Of a DNA stretch of 46,479 bases, positions 7,627-15,709 are shown piece by piece (the stretch's first letter is position 1; the number at the start of each line of letters is the position of its first letter). Both the position numbers and the translations under genes were made by a program. The DNA is taken from positions 1 through 46,479 of the forward strand of contig JAEOTV010000054.1 of assembly GCA_016839635.1 (NCBI GenBank), given 5' to 3'. This stretch comes from Promethearchaeota archaeon. Its GTDB lineage: Archaea > Asgardarchaeota > Lokiarchaeia > Sigynarchaeales > SOKP01. A model generated the notes under the pieces. It was not told the DNA's origin. It ran no database searches and worked only from the letters and a program-made list of their open reading frames with translations.

Positions 7627-9510
7627 TCAACATCCTTTTTGAAATAAAAACGGAGAGATTCCTTCTGAATCAAAGTCTGATTTTAATTGTAATAAAAGAT
7701 TTCTTTGTTTATTAAGAAGAATCCAGAAAAATTCTGGTACCTCCCTTTCTTTTTTGTACATTGCTTCTATACGATCCAGCTTTTCTAATAGTTTTGTAGG
7801 TCTAATAGAAAACTGTTCAATATATTCCTCTTCTTTATAATCTTTATCCAGGTATTGTTTAAAGAGTGTTTTTAAATCGATATATTTAGGTATATTACCA
7901 ATAGGAGTCGTTATAGCCTTGAAGTCATTATGAACTCGAGCTTCTGCCCATATTACCCAACATAATTTATCTAAAATACCATTTAAATATTTACCTTCTC
8001 TATTTTTAAGAAAATAATTAGTAGCAAATACTCTTGGAGGGTGTTTTAACTTCTTCCCAAATTCCAGGTGATTTCTTAGATATTTTCCCAAACTAACAAC
8101 CATGAAGTCAAGATTAGCCATAGGCTGCTGCATTCTTACACCTTCTGCACCTAAAGTAGCTGAGGTAGTTTCTGATTCAATTGAAGCACCCAAAAAAACT
8201 CCATGTTCCCAATCTATACTTTCTAGTACTGGGGGCATTGTATCACTGTCTCGACCTCCATAAAGAATACCATGTACTGGTACTCCATCTGGATTATGTA
8301 AATTTGGATCTGCATTATTTAATTCTTCAATTCCAATTGTATAACGAGCATTTGGGTGTGCGTGAGGAATTTCTTTACCATCTTTATCTTTCTTTCCTTT
8401 TTGCCAATTACCAGAAAAATTTAATCCTTCATTTGGGGTTACTCTTCCATCTCCAAGCCAATAGCAATCACCATCTTTAACTAGTACATTAGAAAAAATT
8501 GTTTCACGAGGGGTTGTTAGAGCGTTAAATATGACGGGATCGTCTTTTATGTTTACATCCTTGATTATTCCAAAAATACCCTTCTCTATATTTACTGAAT
8601 GAGCATAACCATCTTCTGAAATTCGAAGATAAGCTATGTCATCTCCAACAATAGTTTGTCCCGGTAACATCGCAGTACTTGTTTTGCCACAAGCCGATGG
8701 AAATGCTCCACAAAAATAGGAAGATCTGTTTTTTCCTTTTGGATGAACACCCATTATAAAATAATGCTCAGTTAACCAATCTTCATTATTAGCTTTATAA
8801 ATTGCTAATCTTAAGGCGAGTTTCTTTAATCCAAGTGAATTTCCAGCATATTGATTATTTACTGAGAGTACACGTCCTTCTTTTAAGTCTATATATATTC
8901 TTCTTTTTCCAAGATTTTTTGTTACAGGAGGATCTCCAGCTAATTCTCCTGAAGAGTGAATAAAATAGAAGAATTCATTAGATCCGTCGAGTTTTTTAAA
9001 TTCCTCATACCCTGCTCTATAAAGAAGATCTTCTGAATGAGCAACGTAAAAAGAATCTGTTATTTGGAGTGCAAGAATTGAAAATTTGGAGTTTTTTGGA
9101 CCTAAGCAAAAAAACCTTATCACGCATTCATGACCTTTCATACATCCATCCATGATCTCCAAGATTTCATTTAATCCTTTTTCTCTTTCCATCGTATTTA
9201 TCCAAGGATATGAATCTTCTTGATCTTTAGATACTAATACTTGAGTATTTCCTTTATCTCTAGCTTGATCATGATAAGCCATAGTGAAGAACCCATCATA
9301 ATGTATAGTATGCCCATTTAGTTTGAGTTTTATTTCTTCACCAAGCTCAATAGCTCTGTTTCTCACATAATCGATATCTTCTTGAGAATCTGTTACAACT
9401 GTTACTTTTGATGGTTTACAGAGAGAAATAAACTCATTTACAACTTTTAAGACATATTCATTATTGAGAGCCTTTAGTTTTTCCAGATTACTATTATTAA
9501 TTATTTCCAT
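7627..9510 (-). CDS. pckG: Phosphoenolpyruvate carboxykinase, GTP type
   Basis: Interconverts oxaloacetate plus GTP with phosphoenolpyruvate, CO2 and GDP, at the junction of gluconeogenesis and anaplerosis in the cytoplasm. At 627 residues the length is normal for the GTP-dependent family. The diagnostic P-loop FPSACGKTSTAM lies near residue 270. Other family features are visible: GAEGVRMQQPMAN, the LYGGRDSDTMPPV segment and FATNYFLKNREGKYL. The start is an ATG at 9510 with no good ribosome site close by. Transcribed alone from a promoter near 9557-9566, downstream of the thermosome terminator. Firm identification. Confidence 0.96.
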   Translation of the reverse strand: MEIINNSNLEKLKALNNEYVLKVVNEFISLCKPSKVTVVTDSQEDIDYVRNRAIELGEEIKLKLNGHTIHYDGFFTMAYHDQARDKGNTQVLVSKDQEDSYPWINTMEREKGLNEILEIMDGCMKGHECVIRFFCLGPKNSKFSILALQITDSFYVAHSEDLLYRAGYEEFKKLDGSNEFFYFIHSSGELAGDPPVTKNLGKRRIYIDLKEGRVLSVNNQYAGNSLGLKKLALRLAIYKANNEDWLTEHYFIMGVHPKGKNRSSYFCGAFPSACGKTSTAMLPGQTIVGDDIAYLRISEDGYAHSVNIEKGIFGIIKDVNIKDDPVIFNALTTPRETIFSNVLVKDGDCYWLGDGRVTPNEGLNFSGNWQKGKKDKDGKEIPHAHPNARYTIGIEELNNADPNLHNPDGVPVHGILYGGRDSDTMPPVLESIDWEHGVFLGASIESETTSATLGAEGVRMQQPMANLDFMVVSLGKYLRNHLEFGKKLKHPPRVFATNYFLKNREGKYLNGILDKLCWVIWAEARVHNDFKAITTPIGNIPKYIDLKTLFKQYLDKDYKEEEYIEQFSIRPTKLLEKLDRIEAMYKKEREVPEFFWILLNKQRNLLLQLKSDFDSEGISPFLFQKGC

Positions 9511-9556
9511 TTTATATCAAGGAGCAATTTATCCAATCAAATTTTCAAAAATTAAC

Positions 9557-9566
9557 TTTAAATATG
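9557..9566 (-). promoter_or_regulatory. TATA-like element upstream of pckG
   Basis: On the minus strand the region reads CATATTTAAAGTT, centred about 50 bases before the pckG ATG, with a purine/cytosine patch (CCTAAAC) just upstream. Predicted transcript leader is about 25 bases. Confidence 0.4.
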
Positions 9567-9611
9567 TTTAGGAAAATTTATGAAATTCTTTTAATTTTAC
9601 TTTTTCGTTTT

Positions 9612-9650
9612 TTTTAGGCTCCTAAAATAAGCTCTTCTTTTAAATGAAGA
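9612..9650. repeat. Two adjacent inverted repeats upstream of the pckG promoter
   Basis: TTTTAGG-CT-CCTAAAA at 9612-9627 is an inverted repeat with 7-bp arms and a 2-base spacer. TCTTC (9633-9637) and GAAGA (9646-9650) form a second one, overlapped at its end by the palindrome AAGATCTT (9647-9654). They sit upstream of the pckG TATA-like element and downstream of the thermosome gene, so they may be operators or part of the thermosome transcript end. Confidence 0.4.
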
Positions 9651-9668
9651 TCTTGGCATTCTAAAACT

Positions 9669-9700
9669 AAAAAAGAAAATAAAAAAAAGAAAATAAAAAA
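9669..9700 (-). terminator. Probable U-rich terminator after the thermosome gene
   Basis: On the minus strand this is a nearly continuous run of T tracts beginning about 22 bases past the thermosome stop codon. T-rich tracts without a hairpin are the typical archaeal termination signal. Confidence 0.5.
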
Positions 9701-9722
9701 TAATTCTATATAAAGATTAAAA

Positions 9723-11306
9723 TTAACCTGGTCTACTACCTTTTGCACTAATAATTCTGTCTACTCTTAAAATTAAATTAGCTAATTCACTACCAGACTT
9801 GATAATATGATTAATTAATTCTGCAGGTTCAACGATTCCCTTTTGAAAATTATCTCCGATTGTGTTAGTTATAGTGTCTATCCCAACCCAGATGTCGTCT
9901 GGAGTTTTATGAGCTGCTCTTAATTCGGTTAATTTTTCGATTTCTTCTAATCCTGCATTCTTTATTAAAGTCTTAGGGATCTCTTCAAGTGCTAAGGCAA
10001 AAGCATTTACGGCTAACTGCTCTTTTCCACCAATTTTATTTGCATAAGATCTAATCCGTTTAGCAAGTTCGATGTACATTGCTCCGCCTCCTGCCACAAC
10101 TGCTTTTGTATCAATTATTTTAGCAATAACTGATAATACATCATGTAAAGAGACTTCCGCAGTACTAAGAATTTTATCAAGCCCCCCTTTGAGTAAGATA
10201 GAAACAGATTTAGGATTTTTACACCCTGAGAATAATGTATATTCATCATCACCTAATTTTTCAAAATGGACTTTTTCAGCAAACCCTAGATCATCCTCAG
10301 AAAGTGATGTCAAATCATCAACAAGTTTTGCACCAACAGCTTTTAAAATTGATTTATAATCACTCTCACCAACATTTTTAATAGCTGCAATTCCTTCCCT
10401 TGCTAAATATGCCCCGAATTTATCTGAAATATCGCTACTATTTACAATTAAATTAACTCCTAAATCCTTAAATAATTTTAAGTAATCTGTGAGAATTTTA
10501 TCTTCTTGGTCAAGAAATTTCTGAATATCTGCGGGGCTTGAGATCCGAACTTGGGCATCGAATTCTGTTTTTTTCACGTCAAGCTTTCTACGGATAACAG
10601 CTATTTTGGCATTTTTGATAGTATCTGGCATCATAGAATTTACTTTATCCTTTTGAGTATAAACACCATTAATTAGTTCTGTTTCCTTAAGCGATTTTCC
10701 TGGAGCTTTAACGATTTTTACATTGCTTACTTTTGAGAATGTTTTTCCATCATCATCAGTTATATTTTTAATTGCTTTAAATGCTAAATCAGCAAAAAAA
10801 TCTTTTAATGAAGATATATCTTTTGCATTCATAGCGGTTTTGGCCGCATTTTTAAGAATTTCATCATCTTCGTTCGAGATTTTTACAGCTAATTCCTTGA
10901 TTATTTCAAGAGCTTTATCAGCTGCTATTTTATATCCATGAATAATAGGTTTTGGATGAATATCTTGCTCAATTAATTCTAAAGCATTTTCTAATAAAGC
11001 AGCAGAAAAAATTACTGCTGATGTAGTTCCATCACCAATATCATCATCAATGGATTTTGCTACATTAACCATCATATTCGCGGCGATATTTTCGATATCT
11101 AAATTGGACAAAATCTCAGCGCCATCATTGGTAATCGTCACATCTCCCATAGAATCAACAAGCATTTTTGACATGCCTTTTGGGCCAAGAGTAGATCGGA
11201 CAGTCTCCGCAATTGCGACCATCGCGTTAATATTTTGTTTTCGTGCTTCTCTCTCACGGACTTCCTCTGTACCTTCTTTTAATATAATTATTGGAACGTT
11301 GCTCAT
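9723..11306 (-). CDS. ths: Thermosome subunit (group II chaperonin)
   Basis: ATP-driven folding chaperone that forms a double-ring cage in the cytoplasm. The 527 residues cover the full family. The N-terminal equatorial domain has TVRSTLGPKGMSKMLVDSMG near 38 and TNDGAEIL, and the ATP-binding GDGTTSA near residue 92. AVVAGGGAMYIELAKRIR marks the return to the C-terminal equatorial domain, and WVGIDTITN follows. Length and features match archaeal subunits, although the tail lacks the Gly-Met repeats of some homologues and ends KGSRPG. It appears monocistronic, with a TATA-like element 35-45 bases upstream. Which paralogue (alpha or beta) cannot be told. Confidence 0.96.
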   Translation of the reverse strand: MSNVPIIILKEGTEEVREREARKQNINAMVAIAETVRSTLGPKGMSKMLVDSMGDVTITNDGAEILSNLDIENIAANMMVNVAKSIDDDIGDGTTSAVIFSAALLENALELIEQDIHPKPIIHGYKIAADKALEIIKELAVKISNEDDEILKNAAKTAMNAKDISSLKDFFADLAFKAIKNITDDDGKTFSKVSNVKIVKAPGKSLKETELINGVYTQKDKVNSMMPDTIKNAKIAVIRRKLDVKKTEFDAQVRISSPADIQKFLDQEDKILTDYLKLFKDLGVNLIVNSSDISDKFGAYLAREGIAAIKNVGESDYKSILKAVGAKLVDDLTSLSEDDLGFAEKVHFEKLGDDEYTLFSGCKNPKSVSILLKGGLDKILSTAEVSLHDVLSVIAKIIDTKAVVAGGGAMYIELAKRIRSYANKIGGKEQLAVNAFALALEEIPKTLIKNAGLEEIEKLTELRAAHKTPDDIWVGIDTITNTIGDNFQKGIVEPAELINHIIKSGSELANLILRVDRIISAKGSRPG

Positions 11307-11339
11307 CTAATTCACTTCTTCAATGTAATTTTAAATTTG

Positions 11340-11350
11340 TATTTATATAG
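11340..11350 (-). promoter_or_regulatory. TATA box of the thermosome gene
   Basis: CTATATAAATA on the minus strand is a near-consensus archaeal TATA box, centred about 39 bases upstream of the ATG. Predicted leader is about 14 bases and would include the purine-rich GAAGAAGTGA upstream of the start. Confidence 0.55.
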
Positions 11351-11445
11351 ATCCCTAAATCACAAAATTAAAAAAAGTTTATGGAAATATTTAAAACAAA
11401 ATTACTTTAATGTCTTCTTAAGGATTTATTGTGAGTCTGAAGGGT

Positions 11446-11904
11446 CTAAAGTTGTACAAAGCTCGCATTTTTGTACTCTTTTAAAATCATATTTGAATTT
11501 GTTCTTGTTATATACTCTTTCTGATTAAGATTTCGGATGAATTTATGGACATCTTCCGATTCTTTAAATCTGCAAATCAGCGCCGCTGATTGTTCTCCTG
11601 TTGTGTGAAAAATAGAACAGACTTCTGGTATTTTTGTAAGGTCATTTAAGATTTCTTCAGTAAATTTACCATCACAGTTGATTCTTATGAGGAATGCTAA
11701 TTTATAACCGAGTTTTTCATTATTTAGCCTAAGAGTATAGCCCTCAATAACCCCATTCTTTTTTAACTTCGAGATACGATTGTGAATAGTCCCTATTGAA
11801 ATACCTAATTTATCTTGAATCTCTCTATAACTTGTACGAGCGTTTCCTTGCAAAGTTCTGAGGATGTCTCGGTCGATTTCATCTAGATTTTTCTCTTTCT
11901 TCAT
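11446..11904 (-). CDS. Lrp/AsnC-family transcriptional regulator
   Basis: DNA-binding regulator of 152 residues. The N-terminal helix-turn-helix (DEIDRDILRTLQGNARTSYR, then EIQDKLGISIGTIHNRISKL) is classic for the family. The C-terminal ligand-binding RAM domain begins near residue 65 (GYKLAFLIRINCDG). Such proteins form octamer-like assemblies and often sense amino acids. It is transcribed alone and divergently from trpS across 197 bases. An imperfect dyad 25 bases upstream of its start is a candidate autoregulatory site. Targets and effector are unknown. Confidence 0.92.
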   Translation of the reverse strand: MKKEKNLDEIDRDILRTLQGNARTSYREIQDKLGISIGTIHNRISKLKKNGVIEGYTLRLNNEKLGYKLAFLIRINCDGKFTEEILNDLTKIPEVCSIFHTTGEQSAALICRFKESEDVHKFIRNLNQKEYITRTNSNMILKEYKNASFVQL

Positions 11905-11928
11905 TAAGAACCAACCTTAATATAATTA

Positions 11929-11943
11929 CGAAGTTTAAGTTCG
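11929..11943. promoter_or_regulatory. Imperfect dyad, candidate Lrp/AsnC operator
   Basis: CGAAGTTTAAGTTCG matches its reverse complement at 12 of 14 paired positions. It lies just upstream of the Lrp-family gene, in the spacer shared with trpS. The 15-bp size fits sites bound by Lrp/AsnC dimers. Inference from position and symmetry only. Confidence 0.35.
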
Positions 11944-12068
11944 ATCAATATATTCTATTTTAAGAACTATATAAAAGTTTAGAAAAATCTAACTTTCAAT
12001 GAAAATTTTTTAACTCCAATTTTTATAGCCCTTTTAAAACTTAATATGTCTTAAAATTTATTATTCTG

Positions 12069-12080
12069 TATATATTTTTA
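12069..12080 (+). promoter_or_regulatory. TATA-like element of trpS
   Basis: TATATATTTTTA is centred about 28 bases before the GTG at 12102. Transcription would begin at or close to the start codon, giving a leaderless or very short-leader message. Confidence 0.45.
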
Positions 12081-12101
12081 ATAACAACAAACATTAAAAG
12101 A

Positions 12102-13214
12102 GTGAATGAAAACATGGTTGATGATTTTAAAATAGATCCGTGGGGAGGTTCTGCTATTGAAGACGATGATTATACTAGATTAATCAAGGAATTCGGGATC
12201 GAGGAAATATCAGATTCTCTACGTTTAAAGATGAAAAAGAATCGCTTTATTAGAAGAAAAATAATCTTCGGGCATCGAGATTTAGGACTTGTTTATAAAG
12301 CTATAGAAAAAGGTCAACCATGGTCTGTAATGAGCGGAATTAAGCCTTCTGGACCATTTCATTTAGGAACATCAACTACCGCATTAGAGATCGTGGAATT
12401 TCAGCGGATGGGAGGTAAAGTTTATTATGGCATTGCAGATATTGAGAGCTATGAAGATAATGGAATTCCATGGGATGAAGCAGAAGATACGGCGATAGAT
12501 AATATTGCTGACATATTAGCTTTTGGTTTGGATCCATCTCCCGAAAAAGCATATATTTGGAGGCAATCAAAAGAGCCTAAAGTTAAAGATGTTTGTTTTA
12601 AGGTTAGTAGGTTAGTTACACAAAATATGTTAAATGCAATTTATGGTGACCGAACATTTGGTCTTTACATTTCTTCTTTAATTCAAGTTGGAGATATCCT
12701 ACTTCCACAAGTAATAGAAGGACCTCACCCTACTATAGTGCCCGTAGGAATAGATCAGGATCCTCATATCCGCCTTACTAGAGACTTAACTCGTAGAAAT
12801 TATAAGAAGTTCTTTTTACCGGGTGCAACCTATCATTATTTATTAGCGGGAATTGATGGCTCAGAAAAGATGGCTAAGAGAAATCCGAATAGTTATTTTA
12901 CATTCAATGAACCTTTTGAGTCAATTGAAAGAAAAGTCAAGGGTGCTTTAACAGGAGGAAGGAGAAACTTGAAAGAGCAACGTGAATTGGGTGGTGAACC
13001 TCAAAAGTGTATGATTTATAAGATGTTCATGTATCATTTTGAAGAAGATGATGAAAAATTAGCTAAAGACTTTGAAATGTGTGTGAAAGGCGAGTTGATG
13101 TGTGGAGATCATAAACAAGAATGCGTTGAGAAAGTATTAAAATTCATTAAAATTCATAAAAAGAAAAAAGAAAAACTGATAGATAAAGCTCGAAGTCTTC
13201 TTAATATAGATTAA
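12102..13214 (+). CDS. trpS: Tryptophanyl-tRNA synthetase
   Basis: Class I aminoacyl-tRNA synthetase that charges tRNA-Trp. The HIGH-type motif is FHLGT near residue 86 (SGIKPSGPFHLGTSTT). The archaeal TrpRS signature VPVGIDQDPHIRLTRDL is present, and the KMSKS-type loop reads KMAKRNPNS near 256. Length (370 residues) and the N-terminal KIDPWG segment are typical of archaeal TrpRS. The frame opens with GTG at 12102; an ATG four codons later (12114) is an alternative. Monocistronic and divergent from the Lrp-family gene. The KMAKR variant departs from the common KMSxS loop of other archaeal TrpRS, so this may be the second archaeal subtype. Confidence 0.93.
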   Translation: MNENMVDDFKIDPWGGSAIEDDDYTRLIKEFGIEEISDSLRLKMKKNRFIRRKIIFGHRDLGLVYKAIEKGQPWSVMSGIKPSGPFHLGTSTTALEIVEFQRMGGKVYYGIADIESYEDNGIPWDEAEDTAIDNIADILAFGLDPSPEKAYIWRQSKEPKVKDVCFKVSRLVTQNMLNAIYGDRTFGLYISSLIQVGDILLPQVIEGPHPTIVPVGIDQDPHIRLTRDLTRRNYKKFFLPGATYHYLLAGIDGSEKMAKRNPNSYFTFNEPFESIERKVKGALTGGRRNLKEQRELGGEPQKCMIYKMFMYHFEEDDEKLAKDFEMCVKGELMCGDHKQECVEKVLKFIKIHKKKKEKLIDKARSLLNID

Positions 13215-13338
13215 TATTGTTTATTTACCTTTAACTTGGTTTATATCTACATTTAAATTAAATTAATCGATATACCACAATCTTTCTAAAAAAAATTATT
13301 GTAGTATCAGAATATTTAAAAAATTTTAGGTGAAAATT

Positions 13339-13764
13339 ATGGAAAATATAGAAAGTGAAATTGAGGAAATCATAAATAGAGAAACAAGGGCATGGGATAC
13401 GCAAGATGCGGATTTATTAATGAGTATCCTTCATCCTGATATGGTTTGGCCTTGGCCAAGAACATCTCACTCGCACGATCCTATGGATTGGGTTCTTACA
13501 ATAGGTAGATATGATTATAAGCGATGGAAAAAGGGATGGCAAGACTTATTTAATACACATAAGCTTGTCCATAATATAAGAGAAATCAAAAAGATTGTGA
13601 TATCTAAAGAAGAAGATGGTGCATTCGCTGTCGTAGATATAGATACATCATGGATTGATAAAAATAATATTAAAAACCTATGGAAAGGAAGAACTTGTAA
13701 GATATATACAAAAATTAGGAACGAATGGAAAATGATAATGCAAACAGGAGTATTGAAATATTAA
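13339..13764 (+). CDS. SnoaL/NTF2-like domain protein
   Basis: Small cone-shaped-fold protein of 141 residues. The start of the chain (EIEEIINRETRAWDTQDADL, then LMSILHPDMVW) is typical of SnoaL-like/DUF4440 proteins, followed by the alternating strands of the family (AFAVVDIDTSWI, CKIYTKIRNEWKMI). The family includes enzymes and binding proteins, so substrate and reaction cannot be predicted. The ATG at 13339 is preferred to the GTG at 13330 because AGGTGA (13328-13333) is then correctly spaced as a ribosome site. A single gene between trpS and the convergent Rag-like GTPase gene. Confidence 0.75.
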   Translation: MENIESEIEEIINRETRAWDTQDADLLMSILHPDMVWPWPRTSHSHDPMDWVLTIGRYDYKRWKKGWQDLFNTHKLVHNIREIKKIVISKEEDGAFAVVDIDTSWIDKNNIKNLWKGRTCKIYTKIRNEWKMIMQTGVLKY

Positions 13765-13773
13765 AAATTTGGT

Positions 13774-14697
13774 TTATATTAATTGCTCCAAAATCTTGAC
13801 TAAGTCATCAAGAAAATTAGGGAAATTTTTAAAGAATTCCTCTTTTTGCTGGTCTCTAAGTACTGCTGACACAAAAAACAAATCATTTTTTATTTTTTTT
13901 CTTAGTAAATAGGAAAAGAGAGTACCTTCAGTGGAGGTAAAATCAAAATTTCCTTCAATTTTTTCCTCTTCCATCCGTTTAAGTAAGAAGAGATGTTCCT
14001 TAATTGATTCTAACAACTCAACATAGACTTCTGGTTCAATATCATTGTAGTATTCGGAAATAATGATCCCATTACGATCAAATACAATTAGGGCTTGACT
14101 TTTAAACATTTCTAGATAATATTCTAATAACTCTGATAGTTCAAAAAATTTCTTATCAAACACAGAAAGGCCATATGAAACTAGCTGGACAATTGAAATA
14201 ATATCATAAATGGAAGATTGCTGAAACAAAATATTAAAATCCGGATATTTATTTAATATTTCTTCCCTTAATTTTTCAATATTTGCAAGGATCTCTTCAT
14301 TGGCCTTTAACTCAGGATCATATTTATGAAAAGTTATGATTATTGGAACGCTCATTTCACTTTCTGAGAAAAAGGTTAAAATCGCATTTAAGTATTCAAG
14401 TGAATTCTCAAATCTCTCTGGATCTTGAATATCAATTACATAGATAAGCAAATCAGTAGCATCAAAATATACATCTTGAAAATTAATGTAAATCTCACGA
14501 TATGTTTCTTGGCCCCCCATATCCCATATAACTAATCTAGAGGTTAAGAAATTCATTTTATGATATTCAACTCGGATGGTTGGCTTAAGCTGAACAATAT
14601 CCTTTGCAAAATCATATTTTTTGTCTAAAGCTGTTAGGATTGATGTCTTACCCGCATTATCAAGACCACTTACAATAATTTTTAATAAACCTTCCAT
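13774..14697 (-). CDS. Rag/Gtr-like small GTPase with C-terminal longin/roadblock-like domain
   Basis: GTPase of 307 residues with a complete G domain: G1 GLDNAGKT (11-18), G2 T40 (KPTIRVEY), G3 WDMGGQE (58-64) with catalytic-type Q63, G4 HKYD (124-127) and G5 SSI near 161. The Asn-to-His change in G4 (HKxD) is a hallmark of eukaryotic RagA/B and yeast Gtr1 GTPases, and the IYVIDIQD strand also resembles them. Residues about 190-307 form a second alpha/beta domain (ALIVFDRNGIIISEYYND, then FFVSAVLRD) in the position of the Rag C-terminal roadblock domain. Eukaryotic Rags dimerise through that domain and signal nutrient state at the lysosome; the role here is unknown. Monocistronic. No membrane anchor is seen. 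Confidence 0.85.
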   Translation of the reverse strand: MEGLLKIIVSGLDNAGKTSILTALDKKYDFAKDIVQLKPTIRVEYHKMNFLTSRLVIWDMGGQETYREIYINFQDVYFDATDLLIYVIDIQDPERFENSLEYLNAILTFFSESEMSVPIIITFHKYDPELKANEEILANIEKLREEILNKYPDFNILFQQSSIYDIISIVQLVSYGLSVFDKKFFELSELLEYYLEMFKSQALIVFDRNGIIISEYYNDIEPEVYVELLESIKEHLFLLKRMEEEKIEGNFDFTSTEGTLFSYLLRKKIKNDLFFVSAVLRDQQKEEFFKNFPNFLDDLVKILEQLI

Positions 14698-15003
14698 TTA
14701 ACTTCCACTTGTTCTATTTAGCTATTTTTTGAGTTTAATAAAATAATAGATTTATTTAATTTATATTTCTGCGAAAGTAAAATTGAGTTTTTAAGATTTA
14801 ATTTTTGGATTAAAATGTATATTGATCGTTATATTATCAAGATATCATCTAAATATTATTCCTATGTTTTTACTTTCAGTTTATTGAGAGAAACTACTAA
14901 AAGGTCGGTAATTTTAGAGTAATTTGAATGACATTTAAATGATATTTATATTTTTTAAAGCAGATGGACTGATTTTACTTAATAAAATAATTTACGAAAG
15001 AGG
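14698..15003. other. Gene-free intergenic region (306 bp)
   Basis: AT-rich spacer between the divergent Rag-like GTPase gene and a small hypothetical gene. The only notable element is the perfect 10-bp palindrome CATTTAAATG at 14932-14941, followed by TATA-like sequence (GATATTTATA) about 55 bases before the next gene. No RNA gene is recognised. Confidence 0.6.
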
Positions 15004-15243
15004 ATGGTGTATTTGATAGAAATAGAAAATAAGTTTTTGGAAAATTTAGAATATCAGATTAGTCTAAAAGAAAATACATATAAAACACTTAAAAAAATCC
15101 CCGTATTTACTCAGAAAGTACAACAATTTGATAATTCAGTGATGGATCTTACAGATAAATTCGAGAAAATTAGGATTCGAGATAAATACCAGATAATAAT
15201 ATCAGAATTGGATAATCTAATAAAAAATGCTAATCCAAAATAA
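15004..15243 (+). CDS. Small hypothetical protein
   Basis: Unrecognised protein of up to 79 residues, mostly charged and probably all helical (KFLENLEYQISLKENTYKTL; DKFEKIRIRDKYQIIISELD). It has no cysteines, membrane segment or known motif. The ATG at 15004 touches the GAAAGAGG ribosome-site candidate, which is too close; GTG at 15007 or, with better spacing, TTG at 15013 may be the true start. The frame ends before the convergent YjbQ gene. A structural or adaptor role is only a guess. Confidence 0.5.
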   Translation: MVYLIEIENKFLENLEYQISLKENTYKTLKKIPVFTQKVQQFDNSVMDLTDKFEKIRIRDKYQIIISELDNLIKNANPK

Positions 15244-15280
15244 TTAACTTCTTATTTTTTTTTAAAAAACTCTGAAATTC

Positions 15281-15709
15281 TTAATCTCCAACAATCATGC
15301 AGTATATTTTTCTTGATCTCGCTCGTTCGTCACATTCAATAAAAATTATTTGCTGCCAAGTTCCTAAAATCAATTTTTGATTTTTAAAGGGAAATGACTG
15401 GGAGGTTTTAATTAGAAAACTCCTCAAATGTCCTGCTCCATTATAGTCATGCCAAGTTTTATGATGAGCATAATCCTCTTTATAAGGTATTAATTTTTCT
15501 AATAATTGCTTAATATCATGCTTTACAAGTCCTGGTTCATATTCTACAGTTGAAATTGCACCTGTAGACCCAGCTACATGGACGTTTATGATTCCATCAT
15601 TTATGCCACTTTCATTAATACAATGTTGAACTTGTTCAGTTATATTGATAACATCACAATAAGCTTTAGTTTTTAAATCAAAAGTTTTTAATACTGCAGT
15701 CATTTTCAT
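15281..15709 (-). CDS. YjbQ / UPF0047 family protein
   Basis: Highly conserved small enzyme-like family, 142 residues. Diagnostic segments are visible: STGAISTVEYEPGL, the H-x2-WHDYNGAGHLRSFL stretch, LILGTWQQIIFIE and the C-terminal CDERARSRK. Bacterial YjbQ has been reported to have thiamin-phosphate-synthase-like activity, but the physiological function is not settled. Its start overlaps the stop of the upstream pseudo-GTPase gene by four bases (ATGA), so the two are probably translated together. The identity is secure, the reaction is not. Confidence 0.93.
   Translation of the reverse strand: MKMTAVLKTFDLKTKAYCDVINITEQVQHCINESGINDGIINVHVAGSTGAISTVEYEPGLVKHDIKQLLEKLIPYKEDYAHHKTWHDYNGAGHLRSFLIKTSQSFPFKNQKLILGTWQQIIFIECDERARSRKIYCMIVGD

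Noticed and set aside
8181..8480. Plus-strand open frame of 99 codons inside pckG
   Set aside because: It lies wholly antisense to a strongly conserved gene, and its sequence (many Leu, His, Tyr) is typical of a shadow frame.
10072..11310. Three plus-strand open frames antisense to the thermosome gene
   Set aside because: They mirror the thermosome codons, have serine/isoleucine-rich shadow composition and no supporting start signals.
11337..11528. Possible small gene between the thermosome and the Lrp-type regulator
   Set aside because: It overlaps the regulator's 3' end on the other strand, has no ribosome site and resembles no protein; the stretch is better explained as the thermosome promoter region.
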